A stretch of 64,000 nucleotides of DNA from Prorocentrum cordatum (GCA_963575745.1 CAUYUJ010019370.1:304703-368702), one strand, 5' to 3'; counted from the first letter of the stretch, positions 1-10,859 are shown. Numbers and translations: made by a program. Notes: generated from the letters alone by a model not told the origin.

Positions 1-228
1 CGACGCCGACGATGCCTGGCGACGCCGGCGGCGGCGGCGGCGACCAGCAGAGTCGATGAGCGTCTGAAGCGCGCGTGGCGGGCCACTCCCCGCGAGCGCG
101 CGTGCCAGTGCCCGCGGACGGCGTCCGTGACGGCCCAGAGCGCGTGCGGCTGCTGGGGCGTGACGTTCGAGACGCTGCACAAGGCGCTGTCGATGTCGTC
201 GTCGTCGTCGGCTTTCAGCATCGTCTAA
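1..228 (+). CDS. Possible 3'-terminal exon of a gene entering from the left
   Basis: Frame 1 is open from the first base to a TAA at 226-228, with no Met needed because the window edge truncates it. The middle (about 100-195) uses G/C-ending codons and reads ..VTAQSACGCWGVTFETLHKALSM.. in part, followed by a serine run from a TCG repeat and then stop. No domain is recognised. The ORF is short, lies in GC-rich sequence and includes two trinucleotide runs (GCG at 27-42, TCG at 195-210), so chance openness is quite possible. A gene end is only one reading; I give no function. Confidence 0.22.
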   Translation, partial: RRRRCLATPAAAAATSRVDERLKRAWRATPRERACQCPRTASVTAQSACGCWGVTFETLHKALSMSSSSSAFSIV

Positions 229-1154
229 CTCATCCCCATCCCCAGTGCAATGGCCTCTCAGCCCCACCAGTCCACCCTCCTACGTGGGGGTCGGCCCCGC
301 GAAACCCGAAGGAGGAGGAAGATACCCCCACCTAGGTGAGTAAGTCGTTCAGCGTGGCCAAGGCGACTGCTCATGCGTTGCCGCCGTCGTCGTCGCCGAC
401 GTCGACAACGACGACTTCGACGCCGACGTTGGCGTCGGTGTCGTCGTGCGGCTGCTGGAGGGAAGCCCCAAACCATGAAAACCCGACCGTCACCAGAAAA
501 ACAGAGCCCACGCCAGAAAACGACGAATGCCACCAGAAAACCAGAGAAGTGCGAATTTTGAGGATGTTAAGACGCTCGGCACTTTGTAAGGAGAGGTTTG
601 CCGCCAGGGGCCGCGTGGCCCACGGGCTATCAGGAGCGGGGGTCTTCCAGGCAGGGGTCTTGCAGAGGTGTCTTAGAGAGGAGTTCCAGAGAGGATGTCG
701 CCGCGAGGTCTCCAGTCACGCAGCGGTGTCGTCGCCTGACATTTTCGGGTGAAGGAACTGTTTTTCTCTGGTTATGGTTTCGGCGTTCCAGTTTCTGGTT
801 GCAGTTGTGGCGTTTCCTGTCGACGGCGGTCATCTGTTGTTGGGGTTCGCAAGATGTTGTCGTTGCCATCGACATTGAGACTTGGCAAGCTTTTGTTTTT
901 GAGCCGAAGCTTGCGTTGAACATGTCGAGTTTAGGCTATCCTTGGCTTCCCTTTCTCTCGCTTGCGGCTTAGCTTCGGCATGCTAGTCTCTTGAAGATGA
1001 ATTGCATGTATATTGCATGTGGTTGCCCGCCAGTTTATCGTTGGCATCAGCGTCATTTCGTTTGCTATTCTCTAGTGGCTGCCTGTGGTTGGCCCACATC
1101 GGCACTGTGCATGGGTCGTGCACCAGGGTCCTCTTCGATGACTTTCTCGGTTTC
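229..1154. other. No gene seen; GTC/GAC-rich patch
   Basis: Mixed sequence with a GTC/GAC trinucleotide-rich patch near 375-450 that makes several overlapping reading frames look open. No domain, RNA gene or clear exon boundary was found. Confidence 0.5.
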
Positions 1155-1258
1155 TCTTGGCGCCTCTTTGATGCTTTTTGGAGGCCTCTTTGAAGTTCTT
1201 CGAGGCCTCCTGGTGGCCTTTCGAAAGCTTCTTGAGGCCTCCTGTGGGCCTCTTTGGG
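1155..1258 (+). repeat. Fragment of the TCTTGG/CCTC-rich dispersed repeat
   Basis: Contains repeated GGCCTCTTTG, GGCCTCCTG and TTCTTCGAGG-like words resembling the longer arrays at 17.1, 26.8, 44.5, 49.2 and 53 kb, but it is short and lacks the conserved tail. Confidence 0.4.
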
Positions 1259-1290
1259 TCTATCGGGGGCTTCGTGGGGACCGGGAGCCT

Positions 1291-1418
1291 GGCATCTCTC
1301 GGACGTGTGCATTTTTCCTTCGGCGAGGACCATCGAGGAGCATCCTTGATCATTTCGCGAAAAAACCACGCACGAAACCGGAAAAAACACAGGAAATGGA
1401 CGTCCGAGCGATGGCCAG
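1291..1418 (+). repeat. Dispersed repeat, copy 1 (pair with 57912-58036)
   Basis: About 128 bp from GGCATCTCTCGGACGTGTGC to GAGCGATGGCCAG. It matches 57912-58036 in the same orientation with only scattered substitutions, including the phrases TTGATCATTTCGC and ACACAGGAAATGGACGTCCG. No coding potential is shared between the copies, so this is a non-coding interspersed repeat. Confidence 0.8.
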
Positions 1419-2809
1419 GGGGTCTCTGGGGTGTTTGTTGTCCATCTTGAAGGGGGCGCTTCCAGAGGTCCAGCGGTGGCGCGCTCCGTCGTGGAGGCCG
1501 CCTGCTGTCCACCTTCCCGCCTTCCCGCCCTGAAGAAGTGTTTGTAGCTCTGAGGGGCACTCTGGTCCCGAGGACATTCCACGCTGTGCGTGCGGCGCGG
1601 TGGCGTGGTGGAGATTGCATGCCAGGGTGGCAGCCTGTTCTCAGCTTGACTTTAGCTTGCCTCCTGCTGGCCTGAAGCCTCACCTCAGCTTGCCCCCCGC
1701 TGTTTGCCAGTTTGCATTCCGCCTGCTGCCAGGCTTGCCTTCGGCTCGCCATCCCCTTGTCGTCAACAGGTAGTCTGCAGTTGGCCATACCAACTTACCT
1801 CCATGTTCCTGATAGTCTGCCCTGCCCACACGCCCCGTCGAATTCGTCTGCACGTGGCATCTCGGCGGTCCGGTTCTAGGGACGAGAGGAGAGGGCCCCT
1901 CCAGCCATCAGCCCCTCAGTGATTCGCCGGCTGCATGCCCGATTTCCCAGTGGAGTGTCCAAGTATCCGAGGCGGGGGTTTATCCGTAGTCAACGCCTCG
2001 TAGAGTATCTTTGTGCCAGGTTGTAGTAAGGAGAACGAGGGAGGATAACCTCCGATACTTTTTACTCCGAGTCGCCTTATGACGATCCTCGGGCTCAGAG
2101 GCGCCCTCTGGACGCTGAAAGTAGCGAAAAACCTCTGGCGCGATTCGCCAGCGGTCTGAGGAGCGTGAGGAGGGAGAGGGTGGGATGAGGAAAAGGGCCC
2201 ACCGAATACATATTTCTTTTCTGGCGTCTGCCCTTCTGCCTCCTCTCTGCCCTTTGTGTATTCTTGAGGCAGAGTTGGGCCGCCCCTGGGCCCCATCTCG
2301 CCAAAGAAGGGAGGAAGAGCTGGAGGAGGAGAAGCAGCAGGACGCCCAGAGGTTTCGTACATTGACGAGTGCTGTCCCAGTGAATTCTGCGCGTTCTAGC
2401 CAGACACCTCCAGGGGTGTCCGGTGGTTGCCCGCCTTGCGCCGCCGCCCAGGTATTGGAGGAGACCGGCCAGAAGCTCGCACCCCTTCTGTTCTCTTGCG
2501 CAGCGCAGGGGGCAGGGAAGGGAGACGGAAGTAGAGAGGAGATAGGACGAAGAAGAAGGGGAGTGACAGTGACAAGAGGAATCACAATATGCAAGAGGAG
2601 GCAGAAGGAGGGATGAAGATCCGAGTGCGAAAGAAGAGGAAGACGGGGAACAGCACACATGTGATACAGGCAGCATCTACAGATACTCATAATCAGAGAA
2701 GGCTCCCAGACAGGGGCAGGGCAAAGTCTTCGGGACAGCCCAAGCCCCCAGCCCCCCCCTGTCATTCGAACGCGGCCTGTGCTCTATTTTAGACAGGTTC
2801 AATCGAGTT
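1419..2809. other. No gene seen; weak degenerate tandem at 1630-1760
   Basis: About 1630-1760 repeats CAGCTTG / GCTTGCC / GCCTGCTG words in a degenerate way. 2150-2650 is purine-rich on the + strand (GAGGAG words) without being a pure microsatellite. Open frames here overlap on both strands and show no domain. Confidence 0.5.
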
Positions 2810-3420
2810 GCGGCCTTCCTCCCGTCCCTTCTGTTCCCCTCTTTTCTCCCTCCACCCGTTCTATCCTGCATGTTTGTTCCTTCCCTCTCCATCCCTTTCT
2901 GTTTCCATGTTCTTCTTCTTCGCATTCTCCCTCCTGTCCTCGCCCTGGCCTCTGCTTTTCACATCTTTCGTTTCCATTCACTTCGTGTTCGTCCTCGTCT
3001 TCCTTGGCCTCGTCCTCCTCGTCCTGCTCGTCATGCTTGTCCTCATCCTGGCCCTCCTACTCCTCCTCCTGCTCCTCCTCCGCATCTCCATCACATCCAC
3101 ATCCTTCCCCCTGCTTCTGCTCAGTTTTCTTCTCCTTCTCGGAGGGGGGGGCGCGGGAAAGTGGGTTGTGGTGGATGACGATAGTGACGAGATGGATGAG
3201 GAGGACGAGCAGAATGATCATAATGAGGAAGGGCATGAGGAGGAGGAGGAGGAGGAGGAGGAGAAGGAGGAGGATAATGACATGAGGAATGGCATGAGAA
3301 GGAGGAGAAGGCATGAGGATGGGGAGAACAAGGAGGACGAGGACGAGGATAGTCAGGAGCAGCAGCAGCAGAGGAAGAGGAGGATGAGCTCCTCCTTTGC
3401 TGCTGCTCCTCCTCCTCCAG
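2810..3420. repeat. Polypyrimidine tract followed by polypurine tract
   Basis: 2810-3130 is strongly TCC/CTC-rich on the + strand; after a short G run (3141-3150) the strand switches to GAG/GGA-rich from 3185 to 3400. The halves are roughly complementary, so the region could fold back. Apparent Ser/Leu-rich and Glu-rich ORFs are products of the repeat. Confidence 0.8.
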
Positions 3421-3665
3421 CCCAATGCCTCCGACGGCCCTACACTTTCGAGCTGCAGTCCTCTGGAGCTCTCTCGACACCTCCGCCGCGACCAGCTTTC
3501 GCTACCTGTGGCCGATCAATCGGCGACGTATCGTCGATTCCAGATCGATGTTTCCCTCCGTTGAGCCAGTCCCCCCTAGTGCTGCCCATCACCGAGGCGG
3601 TTTGGACGTCCATGCTGCCGATCACAAATCTAGGGTGATCTGTTCGTGTCGCTATAGGTCTGCCT

Positions 3666-3871
3666 AGGCCTTCCAAATTGGGTAAGAATTGGTGGGGTCG
3701 GAGGATCGCGCCGCATCGCCGATGCATCGGCGATGCGGCTCGATTTGGAGCCCGATTGTCTCCACGCCGACGTCGCCGATGCATCGGCGACGTTGCCGAT
3801 ACATCGGCGATGCATCGGGGATACGGCGCGATCCTCCGACCGCATCTACTCGGACTCGATTTGGGAGGCCT
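3666..3871. mobile_element. Foldback element FB1, copy 1 (GATGCATC family)
   Basis: Outer arms AGGCCTTCCAAATTGGG (left) and its diverged inverse near 3856-3871 flank inner arms at 3696-3713 and 3824-3841 that are perfect 18-bp inverse complements (GGTCGGAGGATCGCGCCG). Further in, both arms carry GCCGATGCATCGGCG-like palindromes. There is no ORF, so it would be non-autonomous (MITE-like). A second full copy lies at 25546-25723 and a decayed one at 22708-22833. No target-site duplication was established. Confidence 0.75.
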
Positions 3872-4949
3872 TTAACTTGGGACCCGCGTCCCCGTCAAAG
3901 TCGGGCCCCCTGGGCCTCTCCTGGAGCATCACTGACTTGAGTTTTCAGGCCTGAGTCCAGCCGTGGTGCCAAGAAGCTTATGGAGGCCAGAAGAAGACGA
4001 CCACTCGGGCGTTCCAAGGGGGGAGTCCGCTGTCGATTGAGGTTTCCAAGGATCAGGCTCTTTGCGAGTACAACCTCGCCCCAACATGTATGAGACGCTT
4101 GTCGATTTTAGGCTAACAGTCCGGCTTCCCCTGTCCTCTCCGCCCTTGTCCCGCCCATGACGGGCAGCCTTGAAAGTTTAGGTTTTGGTGGAGGAAGGCG
4201 CATGCTCAGCAAGGCGCTCCATGACAAAGTCGAGCCAGGAATGCGCGTCCAATGATGCAGAGATCGATTCTCGAATCGGTGTGTGCTTTTAATCATCTTC
4301 CGCAGCGTGACCAGTTCCAGGGAACGTTACGTTCCACGGCAGTGGAAGCGGCACGTCAGGCCAAAGCGTTTGGCAGAAGATGTTCAGCGTGCCGTGCCGC
4401 GTCCCGCACTTACCACTCGTGCGTGTGCGGTCTGAGGGTTCGTCGTTGAAAGGGGGTGGTCAATGACGGGGGATGGAGGGCTGCAGGGAAGGGGCCCCAA
4501 AAGGCCCAATAGGTCCCCGAAGGTGCACGCAAGGTCGACCTCGATTTCATACCCGGAGGGTGCACTCGGAATGCGGTGGCATGCGCACGTGGAGTGGCCC
4601 TGGCCGCTTTCACCAAAGGGCGTTTTGCTAAACGAGGTTCTGTCCACCCCGAAGATAGCCAGGACCCCAGCCAAGGTAAGGGGAGCTTGTCAGTGATTTG
4701 GCCCCGAAGCCTAAAATACTAAACCGGCATCATTAAACCAGGTCTGCCGCAGTTGGTGTTTCTTGGGATGGCTATAGTTCCGCTTAGGGGAGGGTGGCGG
4801 GGGGGCGTTCCCTAGTTCACATCTCTAGGTCAGTTTTCACTACGCGCAGTCCTGTCAGCGCCCAGGTTGGAGCCTGGTATGTCATCGAAATTATACTTTC
4901 GTAGTGCACTAGCGTGCGCCATCCTCTGGTAGTCGATGATAGAGCGCAG
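3872..4949. other. No gene seen
   Basis: Low-repeat sequence with no recognisable domain, RNA gene or strong exon boundaries. Confidence 0.45.
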
Positions 4950-5035
4950 ACTAAGCGTCGATTAGCGACGATTCGTCGTCGACTAGCGTCGATTAGCGTC
5001 GATTCGCGTCGGTTTGCGTCGATTCACAACAGCCA
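4950..5035 (+). repeat. Short tandem of GCGTCGATTA-type words
   Basis: Degenerate 10-12-bp units (GTCGATTAGC, GTCGATTCGC, GTCGGTTTGC) repeat about seven times; no coding signal. Confidence 0.7.
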
Positions 5036-5254
5036 GCAAGATGGCATGAGAAGCTCGCACGAGTTGCCACAAAAGAGTTCCGAGGAGAATCCAGCCATGG
5101 CGACGAGGGCTCTCCAAGGTTCAACAGCGGTATCTCGATGGCTCGGTCTCTTTCCCTTCTCCGAGTCCCTCCCCCGCGGGCGTGCCCTTCTCGGGCGCCT
5201 CTCGTCTCGTCTCGTCACCTCGGCCACCCCCGAGGCGGTACGCGGAGAACAGGA

Positions 5255-5740
5255 AGTTCGTAGACTCCCTGAGGCCGCGGCGTTCAGATCGCCCGTCTGC
5301 GCCCGCCTACCTCCAGCCCGCCGCGCTCACTGCACTGCGGGCGCGACGTCGGCCCTCAGGGCTGAGCACGAAGGGGCGAGGCTTGAGGATCGAGGGTCTG
5401 AAGGATCGAGGGCCTCAAGGATCGAGGCACGAAGGATCGAGGCATCGAGGATCGAGGCATCGAGGATCGAGGCATGGAGGATCGAGGGCCCGAGAGATCC
5501 AGGCTCTTTTGCGCATGGAGAGTTGAGGTATGAAGGTTCGAGGTTCGAGTGTCGAGGATCTTGGAAGCTAGCCGTGCTGTTCTTGTCGTGAGCTCCCTGA
5601 GGCCGCGGCCTGAAGCCGCGCCGTCTGCGCCCGCCTCTGTCCTGCTGGCACGCCTGTTGCTCCTTCGGACGCGACGGCGCTCTCCAGGGTCTGGGTATCA
5701 AGGATGGAGGGTGGGGGTCTGAGGACCGAGGGTTGAGGAT
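5255..5740 (+). repeat. Duplicated ~130-bp segment around a 15-bp minisatellite
   Basis: 5385-5530 is a tandem array of a ~15-bp unit (GGATCGAGGCATCGA and variants). On either side are similar segments: 5260-5385 and 5587-5735 both begin with CTCCCTGAGGCCGCGGC, continue CGTCTGCGCCCGCCT, and run into a GGATCGAGGG-type repeat. This is consistent with a local duplication. The Arg-Ile-Glu-Ala-Ser repeats in translated frames are repeat artefacts. Confidence 0.7.
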
Positions 5741-6138
5741 CGAGATGAAGGATCCAGGCATGCTCGCGTTGTGACGAAGTCATGGCGGAGTTTTTTCATC
5801 GTTTTCGGTGTCTCTGGGCCCTCGCGGGGCCCCGGGATCGTCAAGCAACGATTCGGGACTAAAACCAGCCTTGGGGAAAGGGTCGGGACTTCAGGGACCG
5901 CGTGCTGAAAACATCAAACGCTGATTCTGGACGTCTGCACTCTCGGTTGGGCTCTCCGCGAGGCTCCTCGTCGCTGGACCCTCGTCGAAGTTCAGTGTGC
6001 AGAACGCACTGTGAGTGTTCCTGGGGCCGATTCTGTAGTGCCGCCATGAAGAAAATGAGTCCTGGGAGCTTTTTAATGATTCCCCCAGGACCCCTCACCG
6101 GGCCCAGGGCCGTCAGACAACGACTCAGGATGAATCGG
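5741..6138. other. No gene seen
   Basis: Unique-looking sequence between the minisatellite and the next foldback element. Overlapping ORFs on both strands show no domain. Confidence 0.4.
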
Positions 6139-6335
6139 CACGACCGACATGGGCACGGAAAGAATGGGTACAATGCCCAACAGCAGTTCCTGTTCATTTT
6201 GAACAGGACTCGCTGTCCGTGCCGCCGCGGCCTGTGTTCATTCGAGACAGAAGGCCACCTGCCCAACAGCGGCCGCTGTTGGTTTGGGACAACGCTTGTT
6301 GTTGGGCATTGTACCCATTCTTTCCGTACCCATTC
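6139..6335. mobile_element. Foldback element FB2, copy 1 (GCGGCCGC family)
   Basis: Long terminal inverted arms at 6151-6186 and about 6297-6331 pair over roughly 34 of 36 bases (AAAGAATGGGTACAATGCCC on the left). An 18-bp perfect palindrome centred on GCGGCCGC lies at 6264-6281. There is no coding capacity. Diverged relatives occur at 58115-58325 and 62930-63080, sharing the ACAGCGGCCGCTG core and the CCATTTTGAGCAGG / CTCGCTGTCGGTG type words. Confidence 0.75.
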
Positions 6336-7369
6336 CGGGAGTCCAAAATGAAGATTTTGTCTTCGGAAGGCTCTGGGGTGAAGGACAAGTTTCCCTCTGG
6401 ACCCGTTTCCATTGGGGCGAATCGCAGCTCGGTAGCAAGGATCTTGTTTTGTATTTGCCTTCTGGGGCCGCCCCGGTGGAGCGAAGCCCCTGTGCAATCC
6501 ATCGCTCTTCTGGGCGCCGCGTTGCCTGATTGATTAGCAACATCGTGCTTGTGATGCTTTTCGCATCGCAGCTTCGGTTTGCATGGCTTGGTTTTTTTTT
6601 TGGGGGGGGTCGTGCGGCGACGTCGTCGCCACGGCTGGCTTTCCTTCGAACCTCATCCCAGCACCCACGACAGGTCGGGGGGCTGATCTCGAGGAGGGCC
6701 AAAACGTCTTGGCGTCACGGCTGAAGTCAGGACCGCCAGTTTATGACTACGAGTGTCAGCCTTTGATGATCAAACATGTCTCGGGGATAGGGTCGAGAGC
6801 TCCAGGGGCCCCCGCCACGAACAAAAAAAACATCACGTCGGAGGTCTTCTTCGTCGTCGTCTTCATTCATGTGAGGCTGGAGGGTGCACTTCCTCGTGAT
6901 TCACGTGGCCAAAGTTCAAACTTGCACAAGAAGCGTGGATGTAGGGCGGGCCTTCTTTTTAAGGCACGTGCTCGCCCATGCGCCGCGAACGCTCTGATCG
7001 GAACTCCCAGCAGAGTAATGGAAGAAGGCCCCTTATCAATATCTTTACTATGCGACGGCACAGCATGATGCCTGGATGGCTTGAGGACTGAGAACAGCCC
7101 TAGCTTGGGAATGGGGCTCCCGTCTTCTTCGGGTTTGGGCTCCTCAGCTCTGCGTGGTTTCCGTCTCGGGTATCTCTTGACTGGATAGGAGAAACTTATT
7201 GAAGGGGTGTTTATTCAGAAGATCGTTTTTTGGGTTCATGTCTGCCCCCTTTGGACTCATAAACTTGTTTCCCCCCCAGGTTCTGAAACAAGAGCAACTT
7301 CATCTGAACGCTTTGTTGGGCGAGTCGCGAGAAATTCATGGCTCGTTATCGCCCCACCTGAAAATACTC
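6336..7369. other. No gene seen
   Basis: Unique-looking sequence with short T and G homopolymers at 6590-6610. No coding, RNA or mobile-element signature was recognised. Confidence 0.4.
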
Positions 7370-8060
7370 GAGTGTTAGGGTATGCTCTTTCACGCTACGA
7401 GCCGCCAGTCATGAACGGTTCATGTCTTGGGGTTGGGGGAATCAACCGTTCATTTTGTCAGGGGAGTGAGACAATGTTTCGTTCATGTGTACGGTTGGAA
7501 CCGTTGATTTTGTCAGGGGGTGAAAACATGAACTGTTCATTTTTGGCGGCTCTTAGCGTGAGTTAGCATACCCCTATGTCCTGGTTCATGTTTCAAGGGG
7601 GTGAGGAAGTGATCCGTTTTTGTTGGGCAGTTCGTATCGTGAGCTTGCATACCCCTAACTCCCGCTTCATGTTGCAGGGGGTGAGACAACGAATTGGAGG
7701 TTGGAGGAATCAACCGTTCATGATGTCAGGGGCGTGAGAAAATCAATCGTTCAGTTTTTGGCTGATCGTAGCGTGAGTTTGCAAACTCCTAAGTCCAGGT
7801 TCATGTTTCAGTGGGTGCGACAATGAAATTCGTTCATTCGTCGTGGTCGGGCAAATTCAGCTTTCAAGTGGGGGCAGAATGCATCGTTCATATTTCAGGG
7901 TCGGGGACATGAACCGGTCATTCTTCGGGTTCGGGGAATGAGCCGTTCAGCTTTCCAGGAAGATGAGAAACTGGATCGTTCATGTTTCGGGGGCGTGGAC
8001 ATGCACCATTCATTTTTCCGTTTGGGGGACATGAGCTCTTCAGAGTTCCAGGGGGTTGAG
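7370..8060 (+). repeat. Degenerate satellite with GTTCATGTTTCAGGGGGTGAG words
   Basis: The phrases GTTCAT, TTTCAGGGGG and TGAGACAATG recur roughly every 40-60 bp. A longer phrase (AGCGTGAGTTTGCATACCCCTAA-like) occurs near 7555, 7637 and 7775. The array is more AT-rich than its surroundings and has no stable frame. Confidence 0.7.
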
Positions 8061-8306
8061 AGAATGGTGAGGGCGTCATTTTGGACGACAGGAGCAACTG
8101 CCGATCCGAAATGATGCTTTCGCTGCAGACAGATCACACTTTTGCACTACCAGGGACGTTTCGATCATAGACGAACCGCTGGACATTGCACATAATGAAA
8201 TCTGGCGTGGTAAAAGCAATACGCGGAGATGGCGGGAACGTCTGTCACACAGAGTCAGGGGAGATGGATGAGTAGTATTCGTGCTGAGTCATTGTGGGCA
8301 GAGAGA

Positions 8307-8395
8307 GGGAGAGGAAGAAAGTGAGAGAGAGAGAGAGAGAGAGCGACAACAACAAAGCGATAGAGAGAGAGAGATAGAAAAACAAAAGAGAGACC
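8307..8395 (+). repeat. (GA)n-rich microsatellite
   Basis: GAGAGAGAGA runs interrupted by CAACAACAAAGC and AAAACAAAA; it lies just upstream of the retroelement. Confidence 0.85.
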
Positions 8396-8493
8396 GCAAG
8401 GGATACATACATGTATGTCCCACATCCCATGTATAAACAACAAGAGAAGGAGATGGACGAACGTCCGGCTCAAGCATAATCCCACTCCTTTCC

Positions 8494-8856
8494 GTGAATT
8501 TCCTCGAGCACGGTTTCGTTGACATCGTCCGTGGGGTGGACATAGGCGCTGCATTTCGCTCGGCGGGCCAGAGCTGCGACTGCCTTGCCTGCGGTTGTGC
8601 GATCACCAGTCCTGCGTGCCCGACGGTACACTGCGTAGACAACTGCTCGGGCGGGTGGATCGCAGTGCCAATCTGCATCGGGCTGGGCTACGTGCTGGCT
8701 AAGCTGCCTGGGGCCTGGCGCCCAGGGCTCCCGCAGGCCGCCAGGCCGCCTCCCGAGCCCCTTGCCGCGCCGCTGCCCACGCGGGTGCCAGCGGTCGAGG
8801 AGGCCAAGAGCGGCCTGGCGGAGCCTGTTGGCGGGACCTACGCGCGGAGGCGCTAG
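8494..8856 (+). pseudogene. N-terminal Cys-rich and membrane-spanning segment of the retroelement polyprotein
   Basis: A 120-codon frame from an ATG. Residues about 27-50 are Cys-rich (CDCLACGCAITSPACPTVHC). They are followed by a hydrophobic stretch (GGWIAVPICIGLGYVLA) that could be a membrane span, then a Pro/Ala-rich linker (PEPLAAPLPTRVPAVEE) and a basic end. From memory, intact dinoflagellate relatives start the same way: Cys repeats, one hydrophobic helix, then a Pro-rich linker. The frame stops at 8854-8856 just before the gag-like part, which continues in other frames. It could be a separate small ORF rather than part of the polyprotein. Confidence 0.45.
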
Positions 8857-8899
8857 AGCAGATCAGGCAGGTGCGTGCGCGCCGAGGCTGGTGACGTGG

Positions 8900-10170
8900 C
8901 CATGGCGCAGACACGACTGTTCCTCACCGGCCTCGCAGAGGGGGGCTTCTACCTGGTGCGCTTGAGCGCGCCAGGCCCCGTGCCCCACTTCGGTATGAGC
9001 GCCGGTGCGTTTTCCTGCCCAACCAGCCTGGCGCGGCCACCTGCTGCTCGGCCCCAGATGGCGACAGTTACGAGGAGGACCTGGCTCCAGGTCGAGACAC
9101 GGCGGGATGGTGCTTCTTGCTTGGCGGCGCGCAAGGCAGGGCCGCCCCTGCGGGCGCGGCAGGCGCTGCGGCGCGGCTCTACCGCTTCCGGGCCGTCCCC
9201 TTGACCGCGGAGCTGAGCCAGGCGCGGGAACGCTCGACCCACAGGGTCGGGGGTGTCCCCTCAGGCTTGCCGCTGGGGCCGAACACGGCAGGCCGAACAG
9301 GCGCCCCCCCGGCGGGGCTGGGCGTGCTGGGCGCGCCGCCCGTCGTACCGGCTGGGGCCGCGGCCGCGGCCGCCGCGCCCGCCGCCCCGGGGCTCGCTCC
9401 CGGTGCCGCCGGCCTTGGAGGAGGGCTCGCCGCGCCGGCCGCCGTGCTGGGACCTGCTGAAGGTGCCGTCGTGCCTGGAGCTGGTCCTTGCGGGGGCCCC
9501 CCCCGTGGCGCCCGCTGTGCCGGTGCCGCTGGAGCTCCGGTTGCCGCAGCCCCTGGGCCCGCGCCGCCGGCGGCGCCCGCGCTGCCCGTCGGGGGCGGGG
9601 TGGCGGCGGGGGCAGCGGACCCCAGGGTGCGCCCGATCCTGGTGGACACGATGGCCATGCGCCGCCGTGCCTTCGCCAACGCGCCGCCGCTGTTGACGGA
9701 GACTTCGTGGGCGGACTGGCCAGTGAGCGGCCCGCGCTCGCTGAAGTGGGCCTGCCATTTCCTGGCAGGCAACGGCGGCAGCCCCGTCGCTCGGCACCAT
9801 CGGTGGAAGACGGACTGCAGGCTGACGACCGAGGGCCAGCTGAACGTGACGGAGACGGCCAGTTTCGAGCTTCCGGGTAGGTGTTTGCAAATCACTGAGG
9901 AGAAGTACCGCGAGCGAGCTGCAGGCGCCTCCGACCCGGCGCGCATGGATCAGAACCTGTTCTTAGGGGCGGATCTGGCCCGTGGCAACTGCTGCATCTG
10001 TCCGGCACCTCAGACGCGGGCGAGCCAGGAGCAGGCCCAGGAGCGCGCGATTCGGAAAGAGAGGAGGAAGGCGCGAGAATTACGCGCCGCTGCACAGGCT
10101 GCCGCCAAGGCCAAGTCGAAGGCCAAGAGTGGCAAGGATGGCGGCTGCGATGATGGATATGCAGGCTGGC
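8900..10170 (+). pseudogene. Gag-like region of the retroelement, frameshifted
   Basis: The first part reads GGFYLVRLSAPGPVPHFG in the 8875 frame, then shifts to the 9117 frame, where GDSYEEDLAPGRDTAGWCF and ARLYRFRAVPLTAELSQA follow. A long Ala/Pro/Gly linker spans about 9260-9620. The conserved core at about 9650-10140 contains SLKWACHFLAGNG, HHRWKTDCRL, LQITEEKYRER, the LFLGADLARGNCCICP block, and a Lys/Arg/Ala-rich basic tail (KERRKARELRAAAQAA). I recall the HHRWKTDCRL and EERKRRKARE-type blocks from repeated dinoflagellate retroelement proteins, so this is not likely to be a host gene. The stretch between DCRL and LQI looks shorter than in relatives, suggesting an internal deletion (inference). 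Confidence 0.6.
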
Positions 10171-10389
10171 GGCGGCGAGGACAGGGCCGCCCCCGCCGGC
10201 TTTCGCAGGCCCCCGCCTGGGCTTGGCCACCCTGGTGCCGCTTTTCATGGCGATGCATTATGCTCCCCTGGTGCTGGGCCCAGCCCCGACCCTCGGCAGC
10301 GTGACCTCTTCCCGCTGCCGCCACTGGCGCCTCGCAGTGGCGCGGGGGGCTCTTGCCCCGGGCGCGGCCGCGTCGCGCCCCGGCGGCGC

Positions 10390-10735
10390 CAAGGGGGCGC
10401 CGAGACGACCGACTGGGCCAACAGTTGCATGGACTCGCTGAACTCGGCGCGCGGGTTTTCCAAGCCTGAGCAGCCGCAGCGAGCGGCCAACGCTGGTCAG
10501 CAAGCTGCCCTCGCAGACATCCTGGGTGGGATTTTCTCATTGGGGTCTCCGCCTGAGGAGGCGCCTGGAGGCGCGGGGGGGATTGCCGAGCTTTGCGCCG
10601 CTGGCGGCCCGTGCCGCGCGGGGCCTTCCAGCGCTCGACCCAATGCCAAGGGGGAGGTTTCCCTGCCCGCTGTTTTCCGGCAGTCCCGTGCCGCTCGCCT
10701 CGGGCGAGAAGAAGTGGCTGGGTCCTGCCTGTAGC
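10390..10735 (+). pseudogene. Linker between gag-like region and RT of the retroelement
   Basis: In the frame ending at 10734 the protein reads NSCMDSLNSARGF, then PQRAANAGQQAALADILGG, then AELCAAGGPCRAGPSS and NAKGEVSLPAVFRQS. This Leu/Ala-rich block, ending in a KGxVSLP-type motif, precedes the RT domain in relatives as I recall them. A stop (TAG) at 10732-10734 and a frame change separate it from the RT fragments. Confidence 0.5.
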
Positions 10736-10859
10736 AATCTGCTCAGACGGGCAGCTGATGCTGCAGGCCTGGTTGCAGAGGCCTGCCCGCGCGGGCCCTG
10801 CGCAGGCGGGGCCCCGCCGGGCCGGCCTCTCTGTCGCGCCGGTTTTTGTTCGGGACCTC

